Part shown: piece by piece, positions 7,873-15,536 of the stretch
How positions within the stretch are numbered: the first letter of the stretch is position 1
How the letters are laid out: the number at the start of each line of letters is the position of its first letter
Assembly (NCBI GenBank): GCA_965204685.1
Contig: OZ242004.1
Location: 1,426,001-1,490,000, forward strand
Source: Bin87 sp965204685
GTDB lineage: Bacteria > Chloroflexota > Dehalococcoidia > Lucifugimonadales > UBA3495
Length of the DNA: 64,000 nucleotides
Direction: 5' to 3'
Notes under the pieces: generated by a model
What the model saw: only the letters and a program-made list of their open reading frames with translations
What the model was told of the DNA's origin: nothing
Database searches by the model: none
Program-made: the position numbers and the translations under genes

Positions 7873-8769
7873 ATGGCAGAGCGGATTGGATTTGTCGGGT
7901 TGGGGATCATGGGAAAGCCGATGGCGCGCAACCTGATGGCGGCGGGCTACGAGCTGACCGTGTACGACATCGTCGGTGAGCCGGTCGAAGAGCTGGCTAC
8001 GGAAGGAGCCACCGCCGCATCGTCGCCGGCGGGAGCAGCCAAGGGCAGCGCCCGTACCATCACCATGCTGCCCGACTCGGCCGACTCCGAGCGGGCCATC
8101 CTCGGACCCGAGGGGGTGCTGGAAGGAGCGGAAGCCGGCTCGGTCATCATCGACATGAGCAGCATCGCCCCTTCCATGTCCCAGAAGATCGGCGCGGCCT
8201 GCGCTGATAAGGGCGTGGAGTTTCTGGACGCTCCGGTCAGCGGCGGCGAGCCCGGCGCCATCGCGGGCACCCTGGCCATCATGGTCGGCGGCGACGATGG
8301 CGTGTTCAACGCCTGCGAGCCGCTGTTGCAGGTCATGGGTGGCAACGTGGTGCTCACCGGCGACGTGGGCGCCGGCAACATCACCAAGCTGGCGAACCAG
8401 ATCATCGTGGCCGCCAACATCGAAGCCCTCAGCGAGGCCATGGTGCTGTCCCAGAAGGCCGGCGTGGACCCGGAGCGGGTGTTCAACGCCATTCGCGGCG
8501 GCCTCGCCGGCAGCGCGGTCATGGAAGCCAAGGGGCCGATGATGCTGGACCGGAACTTCCGCGCCGGCTTCCGCATCCGCCTGCACCAGAAAGACCTGCG
8601 CAACGTGCTGCAGACGGCCACCGAGCTCAACGTGCCCCTGCCCGTCACCGCGCTGGTGCAGCAGATGCTCGGTTCGCTGGTCAACGACGGTGAGCAGGAC
8701 GCCGACCACTCGGCGATCCTTCACTTCATCGAGAAGATGGCCGACGTGGAGGTGAAGCGCGGCGGCTGA
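7873..8769 (+). CDS. NAD(P)-dependent beta-hydroxyacid dehydrogenase, GarR-like
   Basis: A 298-residue member of the 3-hydroxyisobutyrate / 2-hydroxy-3-oxopropionate dehydrogenase family. The N-terminal Rossmann signature IGFVGLGIMGKPMARNLMAAGY, the substrate-binding FLDAPVSGGEPGA, and the catalytic-Lys motif GAGNITKLANQIIVAANIEALSEA are all present. This last segment is closest to tartronate-semialdehyde reductases (GarR/GlxR). It would reduce or oxidise a 3-hydroxy/3-oxo acid; the exact substrate is not resolvable here. The ATG at 7873 has an ideal GGAGGAAG ribosome site and is preferred to the longer open frame from 7726. A TATAAT at 7803-7808 may be its -10 box. The next gene starts 3 bases after the stop. 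Confidence 0.88.
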   Translation: MAERIGFVGLGIMGKPMARNLMAAGYELTVYDIVGEPVEELATEGATAASSPAGAAKGSARTITMLPDSADSERAILGPEGVLEGAEAGSVIIDMSSIAPSMSQKIGAACADKGVEFLDAPVSGGEPGAIAGTLAIMVGGDDGVFNACEPLLQVMGGNVVLTGDVGAGNITKLANQIIVAANIEALSEAMVLSQKAGVDPERVFNAIRGGLAGSAVMEAKGPMMLDRNFRAGFRIRLHQKDLRNVLQTATELNVPLPVTALVQQMLGSLVNDGEQDADHSAILHFIEKMADVEVKRGG

Positions 8770-8772
8770 TAT

Positions 8773-9294
8773 ATGCTCGACCGCATCCGGCAGCGCGGCA
8801 GGGATTTCGTGTCTGATTGGGCCGTCCCCATCTGCATGGGTCTGGCCACTGGGGTCGCCGTATGGCTGGTTTGGTATTTCACCAAGCCGCTGTGTACAGT
8901 CGCAGCCGCCGCCAACGCGGTGTGCAATCTCGGCGTCATCGCTCATTTCATCAACGTTGAAATCCTGCTGAAATCCGGGGGCGCCGCGCTGGCCGTGGGC
9001 GCGCTCAAAGGAGGTTACGACAGGTATATGATGCGCAGAATGCTCAACGAGGAACGCGAACTGCGGCTACAGGCCGAGCAGCAGTTGGCGGATGAGCGCA
9101 AGCGGGCAGCGGATGAGCGCAAGCGAGTAGACGAAACCATTCAGATGGTTGCAGAGTTGGTCAGCGAATTCCGTGAGGAGCGCCGCCAGGCTGCTGAGGA
9201 GCGCCAGTTGAGCGTTGCTACTCAACAGGCTTTGCTTGACGCTGTCGTCCGCCTCTCCCAACAAGGCAACGGACGTTCCGACAACGGAAGCTAA
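8773..9294 (+). CDS. Hypothetical membrane protein with coiled-coil tail
   Basis: A 173-residue protein. One hydrophobic segment at about residues 17-36 (AVPICMGLATGVAVWLVWYF) and a second stretch at about 44-75 suggest one or two membrane passes. From about residue 80 to 160 there is a charged coiled coil with an internal duplication (ADERKRAADERKRVDE). No family is recognised. It starts 3 bases after the dehydrogenase gene, implying co-transcription, but a shared function is not obvious. Its 3' end overlaps the convergent enoyl-CoA hydratase gene by 4 bases. Confidence 0.65.
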   Translation: MLDRIRQRGRDFVSDWAVPICMGLATGVAVWLVWYFTKPLCTVAAAANAVCNLGVIAHFINVEILLKSGGAALAVGALKGGYDRYMMRRMLNEERELRLQAEQQLADERKRAADERKRVDETIQMVAELVSEFREERRQAAEERQLSVATQQALLDAVVRLSQQGNGRSDNGS

Positions 9295-10109
9295 TCGGGG
9301 AACCGGCTCCGGCTCCAAGCCAGGGCGGCCCGCAGGCCCTGCTCAGCGCGGACGCGTGAGAACTCGGCGTGCTCCGGCGTGTCCGCCGTGTCGAACTGCG
9401 TCATCAGCTCCAGGTTGTGGTTGAGGGCCGAGAGGAACCCGGCGGACTCCAGGGCGCGGTTGACCGAGATCTTGGTGGTCTTGATGCCGATGGCGGGGAT
9501 GTTGCGGATCTTGTGCGCCACCCGCTGGCACTCGTCCATGAGATCATCGTGGGGCACCACCCGGTTGACCATGCCCAGGCGGGCGGCTTCGTGGGCGTCG
9601 ACAATGTCGCCCGTGAGCATCATCTCCTTGGCCATCGCCAGGTTGATCGAGTACGGCGTGATCAGGAAGGGAGCGCCGTAGCCCAGGCGGATTTCCGGCT
9701 CGCCCAGCATGGCCTGATCCGACGCGATCTTGACGTCGCAGACCTGCACCAGTTCGCAGGCGCCGCCCAGGGCATAGCCGTTCACCGCGGCGATGACCGG
9801 CTTGCTCAGGTTCCACACCATCAGAAAGGTCTCGATGTTGTACTTGAGGCGGGAGCGGCGCCCGTCAACCGACAGGGGTTCTCCGTCCGGTCCGCCGGCC
9901 TCGGACTCGATGTCGAAACCGGCGGAAAAGGCCCGGCCGGCCCCGGTCAATATGATCACGCGCACGTCAGGGTTGGCCTCAATGCCCTCCAAAACCTCGC
10001 GGAACTCCGCCATTAGGGTCTGGCTGAGGGCGTTAAGCTTGTCCGGGCGGTTGAGGGTCAGGTAGCCGATGCCGTCCTGCTCGTCGTAAAGCAGGGTTTC
10101 AAAAGCCAT
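9291..10109 (-). CDS. Enoyl-CoA hydratase/isomerase family protein
   Basis: A 272-residue crotonase-fold protein. The oxyanion-hole segments AFSAGFDIESE (about 61-71) and NGYALGGACELVQVCDVKIAS (about 109-129) are intact. The position of the first catalytic Glu of enoyl-CoA hydratase falls near CELVQVCD, and the second position (GEPEIRLGYGAP) carries Glu. Both acids therefore appear available, favouring hydratase chemistry, but substrate chain length cannot be inferred. The C-terminal trimerisation helix region (KISVNRALESAGF...LELMTQFDTADTPEHAEF) is normal. It sits alone between convergent and co-directional genes. Confidence 0.88.
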   Translation of the reverse strand: MAFETLLYDEQDGIGYLTLNRPDKLNALSQTLMAEFREVLEGIEANPDVRVIILTGAGRAFSAGFDIESEAGGPDGEPLSVDGRRSRLKYNIETFLMVWNLSKPVIAAVNGYALGGACELVQVCDVKIASDQAMLGEPEIRLGYGAPFLITPYSINLAMAKEMMLTGDIVDAHEAARLGMVNRVVPHDDLMDECQRVAHKIRNIPAIGIKTTKISVNRALESAGFLSALNHNLELMTQFDTADTPEHAEFSRVRAEQGLRAALAWSRSRFPD

Positions 10110-10183
10110 AACGCGCTCCTCGCTGGCCTCGGGTCATGTGCCCGCGTCAACTGATCATTCTTGGCGCAACCGCCAACGGCAGG

Positions 10184-10936
10184 CTACGGGCCGACGATAT
10201 CCACCGACTGAATGGTCACCGGGTTCTCGGGAGACGAGCCTTCACCGCCCGGCTTGGTGGGCGCGGTGGCGATAGTATCGATGGTCTCCAGGCCGGCCAC
10301 CGCTTGCCCGAAGATGGTGTAGTTCGGCGGCAGCGGATAGTCGGCGTGCATCAGGAAAAACTGGCTGCCGTTGGTGTTCGGGCCCGCGTTGGCCATGGCC
10401 ATCACGCCCCGCGAATAGGGACGATTGACCGGCTCGTCGGCAAAGCGATAGCCGGGACCGCCGGCGCCCGTGCCGGTCGGGTCGCCGCCCTGGATCATGA
10501 ACCCGGGTATGGTGCGGTGGAAGATGACGTTGTCGTAGAAGCCCTCGCGGGCCAGGAACACGAAATTGTTGACCGTGTTCGGCGCGTCAGAGGACAGCAG
10601 CTCGATGGTGATTGGCCCGGCTGTGGTGTTCAGCACCGCGGTGTAGGACGCCCCCGGGTCGATGGCCATGGCCGGCGGAGAGGCCCATTGCTTGATCGAA
10701 CGCCCCCCGGACACCACGACTTCGGGAGTCGGCGCCGCTGCGCCGTCGGACGGGCTGGTGATGCGCGTGGCTGGCGGGATCTCCGTTGCTGCGGGGCCGC
10801 TGGAGTCGGCCGTGGGGGACGGCGCCGCTTCGGGCTGGCCCAGGGGCGGCGGCGTGATCAGGTTGCAGGCCGCGAAACTCAGTACGGCGAGGCCGGCGAG
10901 CAGCAGCGCGGACACGATTTTGGTTCGAGTTATCAT
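10184..10936 (-). CDS. Cyclophilin-type peptidyl-prolyl isomerase lipoprotein
   Basis: A 250-residue exported cyclophilin. The N-terminus MITRTKIVSALLLAGLAVLSFAAC is a lipoprotein signal with lipobox FAAC, so the protein should be anchored outside the cytoplasmic membrane. A Pro/Ala/Thr-rich linker (about 25-85) precedes the cyclophilin domain. Catalytic-site residues are visible in VIFHRTIPGFMIQGGDPTGTGAGGPGYRF and GVMAMANAGPNTNGSQFFLM, the Arg-Phe-Gln pattern of active isomerases. The C-terminus (AVAGLETIDTIAT...PVTIQSVDI) is standard. The gene begins 9 bases after the RraA-like gene and is likely in the same transcript. Expected role: folding of extracytoplasmic proteins. Confidence 0.92.
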   Translation of the reverse strand: MITRTKIVSALLLAGLAVLSFAACNLITPPPLGQPEAAPSPTADSSGPAATEIPPATRITSPSDGAAAPTPEVVVSGGRSIKQWASPPAMAIDPGASYTAVLNTTAGPITIELLSSDAPNTVNNFVFLAREGFYDNVIFHRTIPGFMIQGGDPTGTGAGGPGYRFADEPVNRPYSRGVMAMANAGPNTNGSQFFLMHADYPLPPNYTIFGQAVAGLETIDTIATAPTKPGGEGSSPENPVTIQSVDIVGP

Positions 10937-10945
10937 GGCACCAGG

Positions 10946-11632
10946 TCAGTAGGGTCGTGTGATCTTGGCCACCTCTTTCAGCGCGTCCAGCGAGAAATCG
11001 GCAGATTGGCAGAGGCTGATGGTCTTCTGCTCGTAATCGGCGATGGTGCTGACCATATCCGGGATGCGGTCGGCCAGCTCAAAGGGGATGTTGGTGACCC
11101 CGTGCTTGTCGCCGTGGAGCAGATCGCCGGTGTGCACCGTCAGGCCCCCCACCTCGATGGGAATGCCCATGTCCACCATGTGAACGTACGCGTGGGACAC
11201 GGAAACTTCCTTGGCGAAGAACTGGAACCCCAGGGCGCGGACTTCATCCAGATCGCGGACCGTCCCATCCGTAGCCACGGCCACGGCCCCCAGCGCCTTG
11301 TGGATGTTCGACTGCACCTCTCCCCAGTACGCCCCGATGGGCGGGTTGTCGATGTCGTGCAGCACGATGAACCGGGGCTCCGGCACCGAGACGATCAGGT
11401 CCCACCAGTCCTCCCGGGCCACGCTGCGACCCTCCGGCCGGTTGGCGGAGATCACCCCGGTGACCGCGTAGCCCACCAAAGGCGGGAACTCCTGGAATAC
11501 GGTCTTGATCTCCGGCATCATGAACCCGGCGTTCTTGGGCCGGTAGTTGAACCCCTCGATGGCATTGCAGATGCTGGGAGAATCGATTTGGGACAGAGCC
11601 TGCAGCGTCGCATCGCTTACGGTCTGGTACAA
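10946..11632 (-). CDS. RraA-like / HMG-aldolase family protein
   Basis: A 228-residue protein of the RraA/4-hydroxy-4-methyl-2-oxoglutarate aldolase family when started at the TTG at 11632, which has GGAGG seven bases upstream. A longer frame to 11701 lacks a ribosome site. Family features include SICNAIEGF near the N-terminus (the DA/DxL region), GVISANRPEG, the nucleotide-loop-like VHDIDNPPIGAYWGEVQSNIHKALGAVAVATDGTVRDLDEVRALGF (the G-x-VtDG-x-RD motif with the catalytic Arg-Asp), and GDLLHGDKHGVTNIP. Probable activity is a divalent-metal pyruvate aldolase or decarboxylase. It leads a two-gene unit with the cyclophilin. The 11633-11728 stretch upstream holds no gene. Confidence 0.85.
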   Translation of the reverse strand: MYQTVSDATLQALSQIDSPSICNAIEGFNYRPKNAGFMMPEIKTVFQEFPPLVGYAVTGVISANRPEGRSVAREDWWDLIVSVPEPRFIVLHDIDNPPIGAYWGEVQSNIHKALGAVAVATDGTVRDLDEVRALGFQFFAKEVSVSHAYVHMVDMGIPIEVGGLTVHTGDLLHGDKHGVTNIPFELADRIPDMVSTIADYEQKTISLCQSADFSLDALKEVAKITRPY

Positions 11633-11958
11633 AGCGGAACCTCCGGTGATGGCTGACAGAATCCGCGCCGGCCCTCCGCCGGCGCGGCCACAGCATACCA
11701 CAAATGCCTGTCCTCAGCGATGACATTCCCACCTTGAGGAAATTTCGCTACTCCAAACTTGGTTGAACAGGAGCTGAAAATGCACAGGTCCGTGACGGAT
11801 CTCGTTTCAGCAGTCTAGTCGTTCCTACGTGTGCTTTACGTTTTGTGCAGGTTAGGCCCGATTGGTAGAATGTGCCCGCGTGGCCCGGGGGGTCGAAGCC
11901 ATTGGTGTGCATCAACTAGCCCACCCAGACCCCCCAAACAGCCGAACCGAAGGCAGCA

Positions 11959-12891
11959 ATGGTCCAACCCAAAACCCTGCACCCCGATAACCGAGCCCCC
12001 CGCAAACTGGGAGACGAAGAGCCCACGCATCTTGCAATGCCCCGCATCAGACAGACCGTCGCTGACACCGGCGACAGGATACTGCACCACACCACGTTCG
12101 ACTACGGGCGCAAGACAATGGCTCTTACGCTGCAAGGGATCATCCTGACCGACGCCACCGAGCCAGATCACGATGGACAACCCAGCGTATCAGCGGCGAC
12201 CTACGGCGACATCCTGTCCATACAGGACACGGGACATGACCGGGAAATCAGGATACGCTTCCGCGACGGCGGTGACGCGACCCACCGGATGGGCGATGCC
12301 CAGACCGTCACTCAGTTGAAGAGCCTGCTCCGCTCCTACCGCGACCAATTCAACGCCAATGGGGACCCGCTGTTTTGGGAGGCCAAAACGGAGCAGGATG
12401 AAACCACGTCAACAACCCAGGACCAAGAACCCACACTGAACGGCAACGAAGAACAACCCTCAATCGCGGAGAGAGTTCAGTTCTGGGAAGAGCAAGACCG
12501 CATCAACCAAGTCCTGATCCCCAGGGTAATCCGGCAAAACGAGTTGCTGGCAAAGCACATCGCCGAACACGACGACTTGCCCGAGCTGATAGGCAGGGTG
12601 GTTTCCGACGCCCTATCAGAACAGGCCACGCTATATAACGAGGCAATGGAACAATCAGCCGCCGAGCTAAGAGCAGCCTACGAGCGATCACTAGGCAAAA
12701 CGCGCCAAGAGCTTCAGGCGCAATACGCCGAAGCCCTCGACAAAGCCAACACCGAGCAGCAGGTAACCTACGAGGGAGCAATCTCCACCGTGAGGCATGA
12801 AGCCAGCCGCACGCGTAAGTGGACTACCACGGTGGCAACCGTCGCGATCGGTGTAGCAGTTGCCGCAATCATAATCGCCGTTCTGCTCTGA
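11959..12891 (+). CDS. Tail-anchored coiled-coil protein with possible PH-like domain
   Basis: A 310-residue protein, first gene of the cassette. Residues about 40-115 (RILHHTTFDYGRKTMALTLQGIILTDA...YGDILSIQD...EIRIRFRDGGDATHRM) have the alternating beta pattern of bacterial PH-like modules; this is a weak resemblance. A Gln/Glu/Thr-rich linker follows, then a long helical, Gln/Glu/Ala-rich region (about 165-285) likely to form a coiled coil. The last 23 residues (WTTTVATVAIGVAVAAIIIAVLL) are one membrane helix at the extreme C-terminus, so the bulk should face the cytoplasm. No enzyme motif is seen. It ends 9 bases before the next gene, indicating an operon. It could be a membrane-tethered sensor or scaffold for its neighbour. 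Confidence 0.7.
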   Translation: MVQPKTLHPDNRAPRKLGDEEPTHLAMPRIRQTVADTGDRILHHTTFDYGRKTMALTLQGIILTDATEPDHDGQPSVSAATYGDILSIQDTGHDREIRIRFRDGGDATHRMGDAQTVTQLKSLLRSYRDQFNANGDPLFWEAKTEQDETTSTTQDQEPTLNGNEEQPSIAERVQFWEEQDRINQVLIPRVIRQNELLAKHIAEHDDLPELIGRVVSDALSEQATLYNEAMEQSAAELRAAYERSLGKTRQELQAQYAEALDKANTEQQVTYEGAISTVRHEASRTRKWTTTVATVAIGVAVAAIIIAVLL

Positions 12892-12900
12892 CGGAGAGCC

Positions 12901-14271
12901 GTGACCATGCAATCAACGGAACTTCTGCCGGCACTACGAGAAGTGGAAACCGACAGCCCTGATCAACAGCTGTCTTACCGGGAACAGATCCAGTCCCTCT
13001 TGGCGAGCGACCCCAAGATGGCAGCAGCCGAGGTAGTATCGACGGCTTCTATCGCTACGGGCTTTCTCTGGTCAAGCGTTGACATCGACGACGAATGGCA
13101 TCAGAGATTACAGGAAGCCTATGAAAGGGCTGCGCCCGATCAATCGACAATGGTGTCGTTGCATGATGCCTTTGCGGAGGCGCGAGGCAATGGCCCGGAA
13201 GCTGCGCAAGGATTCATCAGCAACATAAAGGGCAAAGTTGCCGAACTCGATCTCGTGGACAGGCTACAGAGCGAAGGCATCGAGGTAGAGGTTCCAGACG
13301 CCCAGAACTACCCCGACATTGATTTGCTGGCAATTTTGCCAGATGGGACAGAAATTCCAATTCAGGTCAAAACACACGCTGCCCAATCTGCCGACCATGT
13401 CCAGAGTCTGATGATTGACAACCCAAGCGTCCTATATGCCAACAGCAGCGAGTTATTCAACCGCATCGCCGAGCGCAGCCCTGAGCTGGCAGATCAGATG
13501 ATGGACATCGGATCCGACGCCGAATTGACTGGAGAAGTCAACGAAGGCTTGGATCTCCTGACCAACAATATGGGAATCGACATCCCCGAGGGGATCGGAG
13601 AAATCATCCCATACGCTGGTGCCATCATAGCTGGTGCAAGGCTGGTCTACGGAGCCATCAGAACGGAGCAACAGTTCAAGGCAGTCGACCGCACCAACCG
13701 CAACAAGATTCAAGTCGTTCAAGCCTTGACCACAATGTCCCGGATGGGCGTAACGACGGTCCTCTCAACGGTCGGTGGGATGGGAGGAGCAACAGCCGGA
13801 TCTTTCATACCAGGAGTTGGCAACCTGATCGGCGGGATAGCCGGAGTAGTCACTGGCGCCGGAATGGCAATGTACCTGAACCGCCCCCTCCAACCGCACA
13901 TGCTGAGCCTGGCACTGGATATCACGGGCCTAACCGACGAAGACCTGTTCTACTTCAAGAACAAACCCCGCATTGACCAAGTAGCCTGGTCATTCCGGCA
14001 GACGGCCGACGACATAACGACGCACTACCCAGCGGATTGGCAGCCGGCACTCGGCAATGCAACTTATCCAGCCGTAGAGCAATCGGTTCCGCGGCGTCAG
14101 CTGCTATCTGGTACTATGCAGAGCGATGCAGGAGTCCAAGAATCGGTACCAGCACCAACCGCATCAAGGACCGTTCCAAACGGACAACAGTGCATCGACG
14201 GTAGAGTCGGAAGTCGTTGCCCCAACACAGCCACCATCGGTTACTATTGCTCAGAACACGCGAAATCCTAG
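12901..14271 (+). CDS. PD-(D/E)XK-like nuclease fused to glycine-zipper membrane segment and Cys/His tail
   Basis: A 456-residue protein, second gene of the cassette. Residues about 105-160 fit a restriction-endonuclease-like fold: helix Glu115 (KGKVAELDLVDRL), strand PDIDLLAI with Asp139/Asp141, and IPIQVK with Gln155 and Lys157 (the D-QxK variant). Residues about 230-330 carry two apolar stretches; the second, GMGGATAGSFIPGVGNLIGG and onward to 322, is a glycine-zipper-like helix pair as found in pore-forming or membrane-inserting proteins. The C-terminus has C431-x8-C440-x9-C450-x2-H453, a probable zinc site. Start GTG at 12901 or ATG at 12907. Nuclease plus membrane plus zinc parts suggest an effector; no known family name is claimed. 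Confidence 0.65.
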   Translation: MTMQSTELLPALREVETDSPDQQLSYREQIQSLLASDPKMAAAEVVSTASIATGFLWSSVDIDDEWHQRLQEAYERAAPDQSTMVSLHDAFAEARGNGPEAAQGFISNIKGKVAELDLVDRLQSEGIEVEVPDAQNYPDIDLLAILPDGTEIPIQVKTHAAQSADHVQSLMIDNPSVLYANSSELFNRIAERSPELADQMMDIGSDAELTGEVNEGLDLLTNNMGIDIPEGIGEIIPYAGAIIAGARLVYGAIRTEQQFKAVDRTNRNKIQVVQALTTMSRMGVTTVLSTVGGMGGATAGSFIPGVGNLIGGIAGVVTGAGMAMYLNRPLQPHMLSLALDITGLTDEDLFYFKNKPRIDQVAWSFRQTADDITTHYPADWQPALGNATYPAVEQSVPRRQLLSGTMQSDAGVQESVPAPTASRTVPNGQQCIDGRVGSRCPNTATIGYYCSEHAKS

Positions 14272-14310
14272 CGTCACTGACTTGGGCCACGAGGTGGGAG
14301 GAAACAGGAA

Positions 14311-15198
14311 TTGTCGTATCAAAATAGCGGCTTTGACGCAGTATCGGAAATGGCAAAGGCAAGAAAACAGCGTAACGACATAGCACGCGAACTAATGGGC
14401 GACTTGCTGGATCTTGCTGACGTCTTCATCTGGCACACGGAACGCTGGTTGACTGAATGTGTCGACGCATCTCCTTCGTCTGACATGGAAGTCATGACTG
14501 TGCCTGAGGTGGCCAAAGCTGAGGCCTTGGCCTCACTTTCCTGCATAGCGCTCCACTCAGTGCAAGCGGTAGCCGAAAGCTGCCGCATCGGTAACCACCA
14601 TCCTTTAGGGTGGTTACAACGCAAGCTGTATGAAACGCGGACCAATGCACTGTTCATAGCGGTTGAACCGACTGAGGAAGCCGGCCAACGTTGGTTGCAT
14701 TATGGATGCCGTAAACACGCCAAATTGTGGGCTGACCAAAAGGCCGCACAGGACGCCATCCGCGCGTCCAAAGTAATCTTTCCGGACGCGGACCTTGAGA
14801 AAGAAAACGGTTGGGCGGTGACCGTGGACGAAATGCAAGCGCCCAAAAAATGTTTTGACTTGGTGTCCAGGGCAAATTACGTTGAGAAAACGCAGTCAAC
14901 CGAAATCCCAGACGAGATAAAGGCGATGCGAGCCGGTATTGCCGAGTATGAAATCCAGATGGTACGGCGGGATAACATGGTGGTGCATCCGTCTGTAACT
15001 GGTACGGATACTGGTCCGAACTCAATCACGGCATTGTACTCCGCTGTTCAGTGGACGTGGGATACGGTACGGGTGTACTCGGACTACCTGCCAAGTGACC
15101 AGAGAATGGCGCAGGAAATGGTAGAAGCCCACGACAAGTTCGCAAATGCAATACTCGAGAGATTATTTCTGCTGATAGCGGAGAAGGCCGTCCTCTAG
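14311..15198 (+). CDS. DUF5677/HEPN-like helical protein
   Basis: A 295-residue, mostly helical protein, third gene of the cassette. The start is TTG at 14311 with GGGAGG eight bases upstream. The segment WLQRKLYETRTNALFIAVEPTEEAGQRWLHYGCRK resembles the Arg-rich helix of DUF5677 proteins (R-x-LyE, then a run of small helices ending in RW-Y). Near residue 220 it has RRDNMVVHPSVT, i.e. Arg220-x5-His226, which could be a HEPN-type R-x4-6-H ribonuclease motif. Both assignments are from recalled patterns. It lies 39 bases after the nuclease gene and ends 60 bases before the right terminal repeat, so it is a full member of the cassette. Confidence 0.6.
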   Translation: MSYQNSGFDAVSEMAKARKQRNDIARELMGDLLDLADVFIWHTERWLTECVDASPSSDMEVMTVPEVAKAEALASLSCIALHSVQAVAESCRIGNHHPLGWLQRKLYETRTNALFIAVEPTEEAGQRWLHYGCRKHAKLWADQKAAQDAIRASKVIFPDADLEKENGWAVTVDEMQAPKKCFDLVSRANYVEKTQSTEIPDEIKAMRAGIAEYEIQMVRRDNMVVHPSVTGTDTGPNSITALYSAVQWTWDTVRVYSDYLPSDQRMAQEMVEAHDKFANAILERLFLLIAEKAVL

Positions 15199-15285
15199 AG
15201 CCATTTGCGAAATCCGTCAGGTCACTGGCTGGATTCTGACGTGGTGACGCTGGACTTCGAGTAGCGAAATTTCCTCCCACCTTCC

Positions 15286-15441
15286 CAGGGCCTTTCGATT
15301 ATTCCCGTCATTCCGGACTTGATCCGGAATCCAGAGCTTTATGAATGTGGCGACGTTGCTGGTCGCTAACCGTTGCTGGATTCCGGCTTTCGCCGGAATG
15401 ACGGATACTGGTAGTCGCAGAGCAATAATCGAAAGGCCCTG
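15286..15441. mobile_element. 156-bp MITE with 18-bp inverted repeats
   Basis: The ends CAGGGCCTTTCGATTATT (15286-15303) and its exact reverse complement (15424-15441) enclose a palindromic core 15304-15404 that begins CCCGTCATTCCGG and ends CCGGAATGACGG. The 9-mer CCACCTTCC flanks both sides (15277-15285 and 15442-15450), a target duplication. It has no coding capacity. It abuts the right end of the 3.54-kb element, sharing the CCACCTT target. Confidence 0.7.
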
Positions 15442-15536
15442 CCACCTTCCGGTCATCTCAGAGCACGTCAGGGCCGGTGTTATACTGGGAGCATAAGCAG
15501 AGGATCTGGATATAACGCGTTGGCCGGGGGAAGGTT

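Larger units (their letters stand above)
11736..15276. mobile_element. 3.54-kb transposase-less element carrying a three-gene cassette
   Basis: The left end GAGGAAATTTCGCTACTC (11736-11753) is the exact reverse complement of the right end (15259-15276). Immediately outside both ends is the same 7-mer CCACCTT (11729-11735 and 15277-15283), a target-site duplication. A subterminal inverted pair TGACGGAT (11793-11800) / ATCCGTCA (15212-15219) lies further inside. The interior holds three genes, all on the plus strand, and no transposase or integrase, so it would need a transposase in trans. Inside the left end, 11754-11958 has no gene. The structure is read directly from the sequence; mobility is inference. 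Confidence 0.75.

Noticed and set aside
10946..11701. 251-residue version of the RraA-like gene
   Set aside because: The upstream start has no ribosome site and adds unconserved residues; the TTG at 11632 with GGAGG is a better start.
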